From Paenibacillus sp. FSL H8-0332 (GTDB lineage: Bacteria; Bacillota; Bacilli; Paenibacillales; Paenibacillaceae), in NCBI RefSeq assembly GCF_037963835.1, contig NZ_CP150145.1:124001-188000 (forward strand): a stretch of 64,000 bases of DNA, given 5' to 3'. Of this stretch, positions 51,762-59,478 are shown one piece after another. The notes under the pieces are model-generated. The model was not told the origin of the DNA. It saw only the letters and a program-made list of their open reading frames with translations, and made no database searches. Each line of letters starts with the position of its first letter. Position 1 is the stretch's first letter. The translations under genes and the position numbers were made by a program.

Positions 51762-53042
51762 TTACTTGTGTTCGATCCGCTCCACCCCGCCCATATAAGG
51801 CTGCAGCGCCTGCGGGATATAGATCGATCCGTCCTCCTGCTGGTGATTCTCCAGCAGCGGAATCAGAATGCGTGGAGTGGCCACCGCTGTGTTGTTCAGG
51901 GTGTGGCAGTATTGCAGCCGCCCGTCTTCATCACGGTAGCGGATGCCCGAGCGGCGGGCCTGGAAGTCGAGCAGATTGGAAGCCGAGTGGGTCTCCCCGT
52001 AAGCTTCTCTGCCCGGCATCCAGGTCTCGATGTCATACTGTTTATGGGTCTTCATCGCCATGTCTCCGCTACAGACAGCAACTACCCGGTAGGGCAGCTC
52101 CAGCAGCTGAAGAATATGCTCGGCATTGCCGAGAATCTCCTGGAGCATCTGCTCCGATTCTGCCGGATCGTTCTTGCACATGACCACCTGCTCGATCTTC
52201 GAGAACTGGTGGACCCGGTACAGCCCGCGCACATCGCGGCCCGCCGAGCCAACCTCGCGGCGGAAGCAGGCCGACATCCCGGCCAGCCGCAGCGGCTGAT
52301 CCAGCTCCAGAATCTCATCGCTGTACAGTGAGACCAGCGACACCTCCGAGGTGCCGGCCAGCCAGCGCTTCTCTCCAGTCAGCTCGTAGGTCTGATCCAT
52401 GCCGCCGGGGAAGAATCCGGTCCGCTCCAAGGCCTCTGGCCGGACGATCACGGGCACATCCATGACGGTGAAGCCGCGCTGCATCAGCACATCCAGGGCC
52501 AGCCGCTGCACAGCGAGGTGCAGCAGCAGACCGGCTCCCTTCAGCACATAGCTGCGGGGGCCGCCGGCTTTGACCCCGCGCGGAAGGTCGAGGATGTCGT
52601 GCAGCTCTCCGAGCTCGACATGGTCCCGCGCGCGGAAGCCGAACACCGGCAACGTGCCATGCCGCCGCAGCTCCACATTCGCGCTGTCATCCGGCCCGAT
52701 CGGCGTATCCGCCGACACGGGATTCGGCGCTTCCAGCAGCAGCTCCCCGCAGCGCCGCTCCGCTTCCGCCAGCTCCGCCTCCAGCAGCGCGAGCTCGCTG
52801 CCGATACCTCGCACCTGCTCCTTCACCCGCTCGCCGCCTTCGGCGTCGCCCTGGCGCAGCAGACGCTCCACTTCCTTCGTCAGCGCGTTGCGCTCTGCCC
52901 GGCGCAGCTCCGTCTCCCGGCGGGCCAGCCGCCGCCGGTCATCCCACTCCAGAAGTTCCTCCAGGGGGAACTTCAATCTTTTCCACTCGGCAGTCTTCCG
53001 TACAATGTCCTCATTCTCCCTGATCCAATTCATATCCAGCAT
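51762..53042 (-). CDS. serS: Seryl-tRNA synthetase
   Basis: Charges tRNA-Ser with serine (class II). 426 residues from ATG 53042 (MLDMNWIRENEDIVRKTAEWKRL), with AAGGAG 9 nt upstream. The N-terminal long coiled-coil arm at about 30-105 binds the tRNA. Motif 2 is CFRREVGSAGRDVRGLYRVHQFSKIE, and the motif 3 region is ETHSASNLLDFQARRSGIRY with NNTAVATPRILIPLLENHQQEDGSIYIPQAL. Expression is governed by a T-box leader. The arm is rich in Arg/Glu/Leu. It may be one of two serS genes in the genome. Confidence 0.95.
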   Translation of the reverse strand: MLDMNWIRENEDIVRKTAEWKRLKFPLEELLEWDDRRRLARRETELRRAERNALTKEVERLLRQGDAEGGERVKEQVRGIGSELALLEAELAEAERRCGELLLEAPNPVSADTPIGPDDSANVELRRHGTLPVFGFRARDHVELGELHDILDLPRGVKAGGPRSYVLKGAGLLLHLAVQRLALDVLMQRGFTVMDVPVIVRPEALERTGFFPGGMDQTYELTGEKRWLAGTSEVSLVSLYSDEILELDQPLRLAGMSACFRREVGSAGRDVRGLYRVHQFSKIEQVVMCKNDPAESEQMLQEILGNAEHILQLLELPYRVVAVCSGDMAMKTHKQYDIETWMPGREAYGETHSASNLLDFQARRSGIRYRDEDGRLQYCHTLNNTAVATPRILIPLLENHQQEDGSIYIPQALQPYMGGVERIEHK

Positions 53043-53065
53043 CTGCATCCGCTCCTTAAGTGTGG

Positions 53066-53294
53066 GTAAAAAAACGCAAAAAACGCCCTCATCCATGGGA
53101 CGAGGAGCGTCAGCTCGCGGTGCCACCCAGGTTGACCCATTCACGTTAAGCAACTCTAATGCACGGAATAAGGCCCTCTTTGGTCTTCGCGGTAACGGGC
53201 GAAACCCGGTAAACTTAGGGAACAGGAAGCTGCTCCGGTCGCAGACGCCTCGCGGTTGGATGCCGGTCGTTGGCCTGGTCGGGATATAGGTTTG
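53066..53294 (-). promoter_or_regulatory. T-box riboswitch leader of serS
   Basis: The minus strand carries the T-box sequence TGGGTGGCACCGCGA (53129-53115), which pairs with the tRNA acceptor end. A terminator hairpin, ACGCTCCTCGTCCC against ATGAGGGCGT, follows, and then a T-run (about 53110-53070). Uncharged tRNA-Ser should favour the antiterminator and switch serS on. The specifier codon was not placed with confidence. Confidence 0.92.
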
Positions 53295-53300
53295 CCGTTT

Positions 53301-53329
53301 ATTATAACCAGAGGGGCAGCGGTTTGCAA
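53301..53329 (-). promoter_or_regulatory. Promoter of the serS T-box leader
   Basis: TTGCAA (53329-53324) and TATAAT (53306-53301) with a 17-bp spacer; the start is expected near 53294. Confidence 0.7.
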
Positions 53330-53449
53330 GCATAAGAGGGGTTTGACAATATTCCTTGTACTCTGCTAGGATTATTACTAATTTGAAGTATCAGTGTCCG
53401 GTGCAGTAGCCCGGCATATCCTATAATAGCGGACGGAAGAGGTGCGGAA

Positions 53450-54019
53450 ATGGCCAAAATAGTCGTAATTAACGGAACACCCTCTCTGGTCTCACGGATC
53501 AATGCCGTGATTGAGTATGCAGAGAGCGCCTTGCGGGAGCGCGGGTATGAAGTGGAGCGGATCAATGTGGCAGAGCTTCCGGCGGAGGATCTGATTCACA
53601 CCAAGTTCGAGAGTGAAGCCATCGTCAAGGCGAACGGGCTCGTGGCGGAAGCCGATGCGGTGATCGTCGTCAGTCCGGTATATAAGGCTTCTTACACGGG
53701 AGTGCTGAAGACCTTCCTAGATCTGGTGCCGCAAAAAGGGCTGGCCGGCAAAATCGTGCTGCCGCTCTTCATGGGCGGAAGTCTCGCGCATCTGCTCGCC
53801 ATTGACTATGCACTGAAGCCGGTATTGTCCGTGCTTGGCGCCCGCTACATTCTTGGCGGCGTCTACGCCGTAGACTCCCAGGCGGTGCGTAACGATCAGG
53901 GCGTAGTTGAGCTGGCGGAGGAGCTGAAGCTGCGCCTGAACAGCGTGCTGGAGGAGCTGGCTGAAGAGACGGAGCATAAGGTGGGGCGCAAGGCAGGGCA
54001 ATCAGCAGCCGTAGAATAA
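53450..54019 (+). CDS. NADPH-dependent FMN reductase (SsuE-like)
   Basis: 189 residues of flavodoxin-like fold. The FMN phosphate loop is VVINGTPSLVSRINAVI, with ADAVIVVSPVYKASYTGVLKTFLDLVPQKGLAGKIVLPLFMGGSLAHLLAIDYAL typical of SsuE. SsuE proteins supply reduced FMN to alkanesulfonate monooxygenases under sulfur limitation; the monooxygenase is not in the window. TTGACA at 53343 may be its -35. AGAGGTG precedes the ATG. Confidence 0.9.
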   Translation: MAKIVVINGTPSLVSRINAVIEYAESALRERGYEVERINVAELPAEDLIHTKFESEAIVKANGLVAEADAVIVVSPVYKASYTGVLKTFLDLVPQKGLAGKIVLPLFMGGSLAHLLAIDYALKPVLSVLGARYILGGVYAVDSQAVRNDQGVVELAEELKLRLNSVLEELAEETEHKVGRKAGQSAAVE

Positions 54020-54054
54020 CGTTAGGCTGCCGGTTACAGCTGCCCGTACAATCA

Positions 54055-54100
54055 AAAGGCACTACATTACCCGAATGCGGGAGTGTAGTGCCTTTTTGTA
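54055..54100. terminator. Bidirectional terminator, FMN reductase / nrdG
   Basis: AAAAGGCACTACA...TGTAGTGCCTTTTT, a long stem with inner CCCG/CGGG, between convergent genes. Confidence 0.88.
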
Positions 54101-54108
54101 TATGAATT

Positions 54109-54636
54109 TTATACCCCTTGAAAGCTCAGCTCCGGCTCCCACAGTACCACCATATCTCCCGCCAGACTCGCCGGAATATCGATGATCCGCTGGTTGCTGC
54201 TCCCCCGGTAGGAGAGGGTCAGGTCCTTCAATGCCTCAACAAACCGTCCGTCGATCACGACCTGGCACAAGGCCAGCAGCTTCCATTCCGCAGAGCCCGG
54301 GGAAGCCGTAAGCTCCTCGTACGTATAGCCGGTATAGATCCAGATCGGGAAGCCCGGCAGCTCGGCGCGCAGCTCATGAATGAAATCTGCAGCCTCCTCA
54401 GCCGAGAAAAAAGGGTCCCCGCCCGCAAGCGTTAAGCCGTCCAGCAGCGGATTGCCTGCAATCTCTTCTATAATCTCCCGCCGCCGCTCCGGGGTGAAGG
54501 CCTCCCCGTAGTTGAAATTCCAGGTCTTCGGGTTGAAGCAGCCCGGGCAGCGGTGGCGGCAGCCGCTGAAGAAGAGGACGGCCCGCAGGCCTTCCCCTTC
54601 ATTGATCGACTCCGGGTAATAGCCGCAGATGTTCAT
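54109..54636 (-). CDS. nrdG: Anaerobic ribonucleotide reductase activating protein (radical SAM)
   Basis: Generates the glycyl radical on NrdD using S-adenosylmethionine and a [4Fe-4S] cluster. 175 residues. The cluster motif CRHRCPGC follows VLFFSG. GGDPFFSAEEAADFI and WIYTGYTYEEL are NrdG hallmarks. The start ATG overlaps the end of nrdD by 4 nt, giving translational coupling. It ends at the strong terminator at 54055. Confidence 0.95.
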   Translation of the reverse strand: MNICGYYPESINEGEGLRAVLFFSGCRHRCPGCFNPKTWNFNYGEAFTPERRREIIEEIAGNPLLDGLTLAGGDPFFSAEEAADFIHELRAELPGFPIWIYTGYTYEELTASPGSAEWKLLALCQVVIDGRFVEALKDLTLSYRGSSNQRIIDIPASLAGDMVVLWEPELSFQGV

Positions 54637-56618
54637 AGATGCTTAACACGGTCCCGGACTTCGGCTTGCTTGGCAGCATTGAAGCGGGTCTGATAGTCGC
54701 CGGTCAGATACCCTGTAACCCGGCGCAGACGGCGGATATGGGTGGTATCTTCATGCGCATTGCAGGTCGGACAATTCGCGCCGATGACCCCTTCATAGCC
54801 GCAGGCGGAGCAGCGGTCAATCGGATGGTTAATGCTGAAGTAGCTGATGTCCTGCTCCAGCGCGTATTTGATGATTTTGACGAAGGCTGACGGGTTGCTC
54901 CGGGCGTTGCCGTTCAGCTCGACATAGGAGATCGCTCCGGCGTTGCAATGTTCATGGAACGGAGCTTCCAGGCTGATCTTCTTAGCTGCGCTTAGTTCAT
55001 AATAGACCGGAATGTGGAACGAGTTCGTATAGTATTCACGGTCCGTTACCCCAGGGATAGAGCCGAGCACCTTGCGGTCGATCTTGGTGAACTTGCCGGA
55101 GAGACCTTCGGCCGGCGTTGCGAACAAGGTGATGTTGAGATTAAGCTCCTCGCTCTTGCGGTCGCAATATTCACGCATGTGGCGGACGATGGCTACAGCC
55201 TTGGCGTGAATCTCCATATCTTCGCCGTGGTGCTTACCGTACATAGCTTTCATGCATTCTGCCATTCCAATGAAGCCCAGCGACAGACTGCCGTGCTTCA
55301 GCAGCTCGCCTACGCTGTCATCGGGGGCAAGCTGCTCGCCGCCTTCCCAGACGCCTTCACGCATCATGAAATCGGAGGCTTTGGCCTTCTGGGAAGCCTG
55401 AATACGGAAACGGTGCAGCAGACCGTCGAGCGCAATATCCATGTAGTGATTGAGGTCGTCAAAGAACCCTTTTTCGTCAGCAGCCAGGCGGCGGCCGGTT
55501 ACCGTACCGTGGGCCAGTCCAAGACGCACCAAATTGAGCGTGTTGAAGGACAGATTACCTTTGCCGGAGCAGTGGTTACGTCCAAAGCGGTCGCCGAGCA
55601 CACGGGTCCGGCAGCCCATCGTAGCGAACTCGGTATCCGGGTCAGCCGGATCGTAATATTGCATGTTCAGCGGAGCGTCCAGATTGGCGAAATTCGGATA
55701 CAATCTGCGCGCCGAGCACTCCGCGGCCTTCAGGAACAGCTCATAGTTGGGATCGCCCGGCTGCTGGTTGACGCCTTGCTTACATTTAAAGATCTGAATT
55801 GGGAACACCGGCGTCTCCCCGCTGCCCAGTCCGTTCATCGTGGCCGCCAGCAGTGAACTGATCACAAGCTGGCCCTCTGGTGAGGAGCAAGTGCCGTAAT
55901 TGATGCTGGTAAAAGGAATCTGGCCGCCGGAGCGGCTGGACATCGTATTCAGGTTATGTACCATGCTCTCTGCGGCCTGCAGGGTCTCGCTCTGCGTCTC
56001 CTTCAGGGCGAAACGGAAGGCACGCGGATACTGCTCAGCCAGATCGCTGCGGCTCATCGTAATCTCCCCAAGCTCAGAACCCTCTGTATTCTCCTCGAAA
56101 TACTCCAGACCTTTGCGGAAGAGCTTGGAGAAGGATTTGGTCACATAAGGGGCCAGATCATAATCCAGCTTGTTGGCGGATACGCCGCCGTATTGCGCAT
56201 TTTGCTGCGACTGGAAAATAATCGCCACCAGTGACATCGCCGTCATAATCGAGTTGGGAGGCCGTACGCTGCCGTTGCCGGTGTTGAAGCCTTCACGGAG
56301 AAGCCGTTCAAACGGAATGAAGATGCAGTTCGTGGTTCCAATGGCGTACTGATCAAGGTCATGTACATAGACGACATTATCCAGGGTAGCCTGTACCAGC
56401 TGTGGCGGCATGGTGAAGTTACGGGCATACCATTTGGAGTATTCACTGCCGAACTTGCTCATTTTGCCGGAGAAGCTCTCCCCGTTCAGGTTGGCGTTCT
56501 CGCGCAGCAGATCCAGATCCCGGCTTTCGATAATATCCCGTCCCAGATGAATGACCTCTTCTAAAAGATCCTCCTGTGCAGCTTGTCCTTCGTTATAACG
56601 TTTCTCCAGCAGCGTCAT
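54633..56618 (-). CDS. nrdD: Anaerobic (class III) ribonucleoside-triphosphate reductase
   Basis: Reduces NTPs to dNTPs without oxygen, using a glycyl radical. 661 residues. C-terminal zinc site CSACGYEGVIGANCPTC, then the glycyl radical region RRVTGYLTGDYQTRFN. NCIFIPFERLLREGFNTGNGSVRPPNSIMTA is a core segment. The family ATP-cone (about 100 N-terminal residues in E. coli) is absent: the protein starts directly with the linker and catalytic barrel, as in T. maritima. GAGGAG precedes the ATG at 56618, so the start is firm. Controlled by NrdR boxes and a cobalamin riboswitch. Confidence 0.95.
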   Translation of the reverse strand: MTLLEKRYNEGQAAQEDLLEEVIHLGRDIIESRDLDLLRENANLNGESFSGKMSKFGSEYSKWYARNFTMPPQLVQATLDNVVYVHDLDQYAIGTTNCIFIPFERLLREGFNTGNGSVRPPNSIMTAMSLVAIIFQSQQNAQYGGVSANKLDYDLAPYVTKSFSKLFRKGLEYFEENTEGSELGEITMSRSDLAEQYPRAFRFALKETQSETLQAAESMVHNLNTMSSRSGGQIPFTSINYGTCSSPEGQLVISSLLAATMNGLGSGETPVFPIQIFKCKQGVNQQPGDPNYELFLKAAECSARRLYPNFANLDAPLNMQYYDPADPDTEFATMGCRTRVLGDRFGRNHCSGKGNLSFNTLNLVRLGLAHGTVTGRRLAADEKGFFDDLNHYMDIALDGLLHRFRIQASQKAKASDFMMREGVWEGGEQLAPDDSVGELLKHGSLSLGFIGMAECMKAMYGKHHGEDMEIHAKAVAIVRHMREYCDRKSEELNLNITLFATPAEGLSGKFTKIDRKVLGSIPGVTDREYYTNSFHIPVYYELSAAKKISLEAPFHEHCNAGAISYVELNGNARSNPSAFVKIIKYALEQDISYFSINHPIDRCSACGYEGVIGANCPTCNAHEDTTHIRRLRRVTGYLTGDYQTRFNAAKQAEVRDRVKHL

Positions 56619-56653
56619 TATATAACTCTCTCCTCTCGGGTATTGTAAGCGTT

Positions 56654-56688
56654 AAAAAAGCACCCCCGGCCGGGAAGGCCGGAAATGC
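56654..56688 (-). terminator. Riboswitch expression-platform terminator before nrdD
   Basis: CCGGCC/GGCCGG with outer GCA/TGC and a 3x3 internal loop, followed on the minus strand by TTTTTT, 36 nt before nrdD. Upstream hairpins at 56762-56779 and 56801-56841 (perfect 11-bp stem CCGATACCTGA) may take part in the switch. Confidence 0.75.
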
Positions 56689-56899
56689 CCGAATGCATGA
56701 TGCAAAGTTCCGGAAAGCGGAAATTTGCCTGTGGTCTGGGTGGAACATACGAGCAGACACAGGGCGATAGCTTACGCCCGTTCTTGTATATTCCGCAGAG
56801 CCGATACCTGAAGATAATCCTCGATCGTCCTCAGGTATCGGCAGCCTATGGCCCGATTGACGGAAGGCTAACTCTGCTATTGCAGGCCGCATACGGACA

Positions 56900-57116
56900 C
56901 CTCCCCTGTTCCTCGCAGGAGTCTAAGCGGTGCCACCGAAACGGGCAGGTCTCCTGGCTTCCGGCAACTCCTCCTGCGCCTTCCCGGGGGGCTTATTCCG
57001 CCCCTTAGTGGCAATTAGCCGGAGAATGCGGCCCTGGGGCATCGCGCCCTGGGAGCATCCGGTTACAGTGGCGGGACCGCAGCGGTTTTGCACCGCGCTT
57101 CCCTATTAAGTCGCAC
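56900..57116 (-). promoter_or_regulatory. Cobalamin (adenosylcobalamin) riboswitch controlling nrdDG
   Basis: The minus strand reads the class signature in order: AATAGGGAAGCGCGGTGCAA, then CCCGCCACTGTAA (57072 region), and near the end the B12 box GCCAGGAGACCTGCC (56958-56944). With cobalamin bound, the downstream terminator should form and stop nrdDG. This makes sense if the cell also has a B12-dependent class II reductase elsewhere. Confidence 0.94.
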
Positions 57117-57145
57117 CTCTATTACAAGGGGTGAAACACCCGTTT

Positions 57146-57193
57146 CTACTATATTTTGTTGTTATCTATTAAAGCTAACGCAATATATTGTGT
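57146..57193. promoter_or_regulatory. Tandem NrdR boxes upstream of nrdD
   Basis: CTACTATATTTTGTTG (57146-57161) and ACGCAATATATTGTGT (57178-57193) fit the NrdR box, acaCWAtATaTwGtgt. They start exactly 32 bp apart, three helical turns, which is the usual NrdR layout. A -10 (TATAGT, minus strand) overlaps the proximal box. Confidence 0.85.
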
Positions 57194-57252
57194 TTGTAAA
57201 TGTTTTTTTGCAATCCCGCACGGGGAGCGGGTTCGGCGCTTTTACTCACAGC

Positions 57253-57283
57253 TGATCCACAGTTAGTCCACAGGTAATCCACA
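57253..57283. promoter_or_regulatory. Three phased DnaA-box-like sites
   Basis: TGATCCACA (57253), TAGTCCACA (57264) and TAATCCACA (57275): each is one or two changes from TTATCCACA, and they repeat every 11 bp. They lie upstream of the NrdR boxes in the nrdD direction. Confidence 0.5.
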
Positions 57284-57500
57284 ACTTTTCTATGAATTTT
57301 CCTTGAATGTTTCATAAAATCTCCGAAAATACGCCACAAAGAATCCATAAATAGAGTGCGTCTAATCCTGGTTATCATTTTGACGGATATTAATAGAATA
57401 GAGAGGGTGGCAGGTGATTTGTGGCGAGCCTGGCGAAGCGTTACAATAAGAGGATAAATAAGAGGCTCAGGCACATCAGATCATTAGGAGGGAGATCACA

Positions 57501-57809
57501 ATGGCAATTGGCGAAGTGACCGTTATTCCGATCGGGACAGGCAGCACCAGTCTCAGCAGCTATGTGGCCGAGATGCAGCGCGTACTGGAGACGGTGGAGG
57601 GCATTACCTATGAGCTAACTTCTATGGGTACGATTATTGAGGGACCGGTAGCGCGGATTCTGGCTGCGGTAGAAGCGCTGCATGAGTCGCCGTTCACCGC
57701 CGGGGCGCAGAGAGTCTCCACCTCGCTTAAGATCGATGACCGGCGCGACAAGATCTCCACCAGCCGCAGCAAGCTGGAATCCGTGGAGCGTAAGCTACAG
57801 GGAAAGTAG
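57501..57809 (+). CDS. Thiamine-binding-like protein (MTH1187/YqgV family)
   Basis: 102 residues: MAIGEVTVIPIGTGSTSLSSYVAEMQRVLETVEGITYELTSMGTIIEG, then SPFTAGAQRVSTSLKIDDRRDK. Matches the MTH1187/YkoF superfamily, ferredoxin-like folds that may bind thiamine or related compounds. AGGAGGGAG precedes the ATG. It starts 49 nt before a sugar isomerase-like gene, likely the same transcript. Physiological ligand unproven. Confidence 0.88.
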   Translation: MAIGEVTVIPIGTGSTSLSSYVAEMQRVLETVEGITYELTSMGTIIEGPVARILAAVEALHESPFTAGAQRVSTSLKIDDRRDKISTSRSKLESVERKLQGK

Positions 57810-57857
57810 TGGGAATATAGTATCTAATCAGAAATGACGATAAGGAGCGGATTCTAC

Positions 57858-58634
57858 ATGGCAGAAGCAGCGCGGCAGATCGGAATTCAAATGTATACAC
57901 TGCGGGACCAGACGGAGCGGGATTTCCTCGGCACACTGGGCAAGGTGGCAGAGATGGGATACCAGGCAGTGGAGTTCGCCGGTTATTTCGGCGTAGCTGC
58001 CGGGGAACTGCGCCGCAGGCTGGATGAACTGGGCCTTGCGGCGCCTTCGGCGCATGTGGGACTGGACTTCAGCAGCCTGGATAAGATGGAACAGGCCTTA
58101 GCCAAAGAGATTGAATACGCCGTAGAGCTCGGACTGCAATATATAATCACCCCGTCGGCACCGCTTCCGCCCAGCCCTTCCATCGAAGATGTGACAAGAA
58201 TAATTCCATTCCTGGAGAAGGCTTCCGCGATGGTCCGGGCGGCAGGGATGGAGTACGGCTACCACAACCATGATTATGAATTCGCAAAAGTTGACGGCAA
58301 GGCGGTCATCGATATCTGGCTGGAGCGGATTCCTGCAGAGCATATGCTGGCAGAGTTTGATCTGGGCTGGGTACACCGGGGCGGAGCCCGGCCCGCAGAT
58401 TATGTGTCACGGTACGCCGGCCGTGTTCCGCTGGTCCATATTAAGGATTTCGGAGCAAACCAGGAGGAGACCGATCTCGGGAAGGGAGAGGTCGATTTCC
58501 AGAGCGTCTTTGAGATAGCGGAGCAGAGCGGAATTCTCTACTATATTGTAGAGCAAGAGGCCTATGAGGTATCCTCCCTTGCAAGCGCAAAGCTCGCGCT
58601 GGATTATTTCCGCGGGCTGGGGCTAATGCAGTAG
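57858..58634 (+). CDS. Sugar phosphate isomerase/epimerase family protein (TIM barrel)
   Basis: 258 residues of the xylose-isomerase-like TIM barrel (AP2Ec). IGIQMYTLRDQTERDFLGTLGKVAEMGYQAVEFAGYFG at the N-terminus; metal ligands likely in YGYHNHDYEF, EFDLGWVHRGG, LVHIKDFG and EQEAYEV. ATG at 57858 is 10 nt after TAAGGAG. Substrate unknown; relatives act on inosose, hydroxypyruvate or other sugars. Follows the YqgV-like gene. Confidence 0.9.
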   Translation: MAEAARQIGIQMYTLRDQTERDFLGTLGKVAEMGYQAVEFAGYFGVAAGELRRRLDELGLAAPSAHVGLDFSSLDKMEQALAKEIEYAVELGLQYIITPSAPLPPSPSIEDVTRIIPFLEKASAMVRAAGMEYGYHNHDYEFAKVDGKAVIDIWLERIPAEHMLAEFDLGWVHRGGARPADYVSRYAGRVPLVHIKDFGANQEETDLGKGEVDFQSVFEIAEQSGILYYIVEQEAYEVSSLASAKLALDYFRGLGLMQ

Positions 58635-58698
58635 TGTTTAAGCCGATGCATATCAGGGGTAGGGGATCGGATATATCTAAGGGGTGTCCATAAAAATA

Positions 58699-59436
58699 AT
58701 GAAGAGATATACGCTTTATTTAGATGAAATTCTCACAGGTGGTCATTTTGATCATTTTAGCTTAATGGGATTTGCAATTGGAGAAAACGAATATGAGATG
58801 GATATTATCCCTTATGTCAATTCAATAAAGAATAAGTACTTTGGGGATGAAAAGGTCATAATTCACGAAATGGATATCAATAGACATAAATCCGCCACCC
58901 CATTTAAGGTCTTTCAGGATAATGATGTGCTTAAAAATTTCTGGGGTGATATTACTGGGATGTTCAAGCATTATAATCTCCCAGTGTTTGGAGTCAGCAT
59001 TCACGAGAAGGACTGCCAAAGCTTATATACTAATGGACGTGATAAGTATTTCATTGCTCTTCAAATAATTATGGAGAATTTTGTTCACTATCTTGAAATG
59101 AACGATGGTAAAGGTTCAATTTATTTAGAATCAACTAATGCTGATCCAGACCAAAAAGATCAACAATTACAATATCATTTCCATTATCTTATGGCCCAAG
59201 GAACTCTTTTTTACAGTAATAAAACTGTACAAAAAAGACTTAGTACAATAAATTTCGGCTATAAACCTGATAACATAATAGGATTGCAGATTGCAGACTT
59301 ATTACCAAACACGTGGAATAGAAAGCTTTCCGGTAAACCACTTAGGACATATGGTTTACTTGATATGATTGAAAATCAAGCATACGATGGAGGATGTAAC
59401 AAAAAGGAACGATTTGGCTTGAAAATAATTCCATAG
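58699..59436 (+). CDS. DUF3800 domain protein, AT-rich
   Basis: About 245 residues beginning MKRYTLYLDEILTGGHFDHFSLMGFAIG. The pattern of an N-terminal LYLDE strand, then FHYLMAQGTLFYSNKTVQKRLSTINFGYK and GLQIADLLPNTW, is that of DUF3800, a family placed in the RNase H-like clan. The Asp/Glu residues (LDE, YLES, QIADLL) could form an acidic active site, but nuclease action is not shown. Base composition is far more A/T-rich than its neighbours, suggesting transfer. Start: ATG 58699, or GTG 58684. A promoter lies 6 nt after its stop and drives a structured RNA. Confidence 0.8.
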   Translation: MKRYTLYLDEILTGGHFDHFSLMGFAIGENEYEMDIIPYVNSIKNKYFGDEKVIIHEMDINRHKSATPFKVFQDNDVLKNFWGDITGMFKHYNLPVFGVSIHEKDCQSLYTNGRDKYFIALQIIMENFVHYLEMNDGKGSIYLESTNADPDQKDQQLQYHFHYLMAQGTLFYSNKTVQKRLSTINFGYKPDNIIGLQIADLLPNTWNRKLSGKPLRTYGLLDMIENQAYDGGCNKKERFGLKIIP

Positions 59437-59442
59437 TGTACA

Positions 59443-59471
59443 TTGACATAGAAAATTGTTTGAGTTAAAAT
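59443..59471 (+). promoter_or_regulatory. Sigma-A promoter of the DUF3800-linked RNA
   Basis: TTGACA (59443-59448) and TAAAAT (59466-59471) with a 17-bp spacer. The start is expected at about 59478-59479, where the first hairpin begins. Confidence 0.8.
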
Positions 59472-59478
59472 GTTTTAT

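Noticed and set aside
56593..56892. 99-residue minus-strand frame upstream of nrdD
   Set aside because: It overlaps the riboswitch expression platform and the nrdD start; no ribosome site.
57175..57474. 99-residue minus-strand frame between nrdD and the YqgV-like gene
   Set aside because: It runs through the NrdR boxes and DnaA-like sites and lacks a ribosome site.
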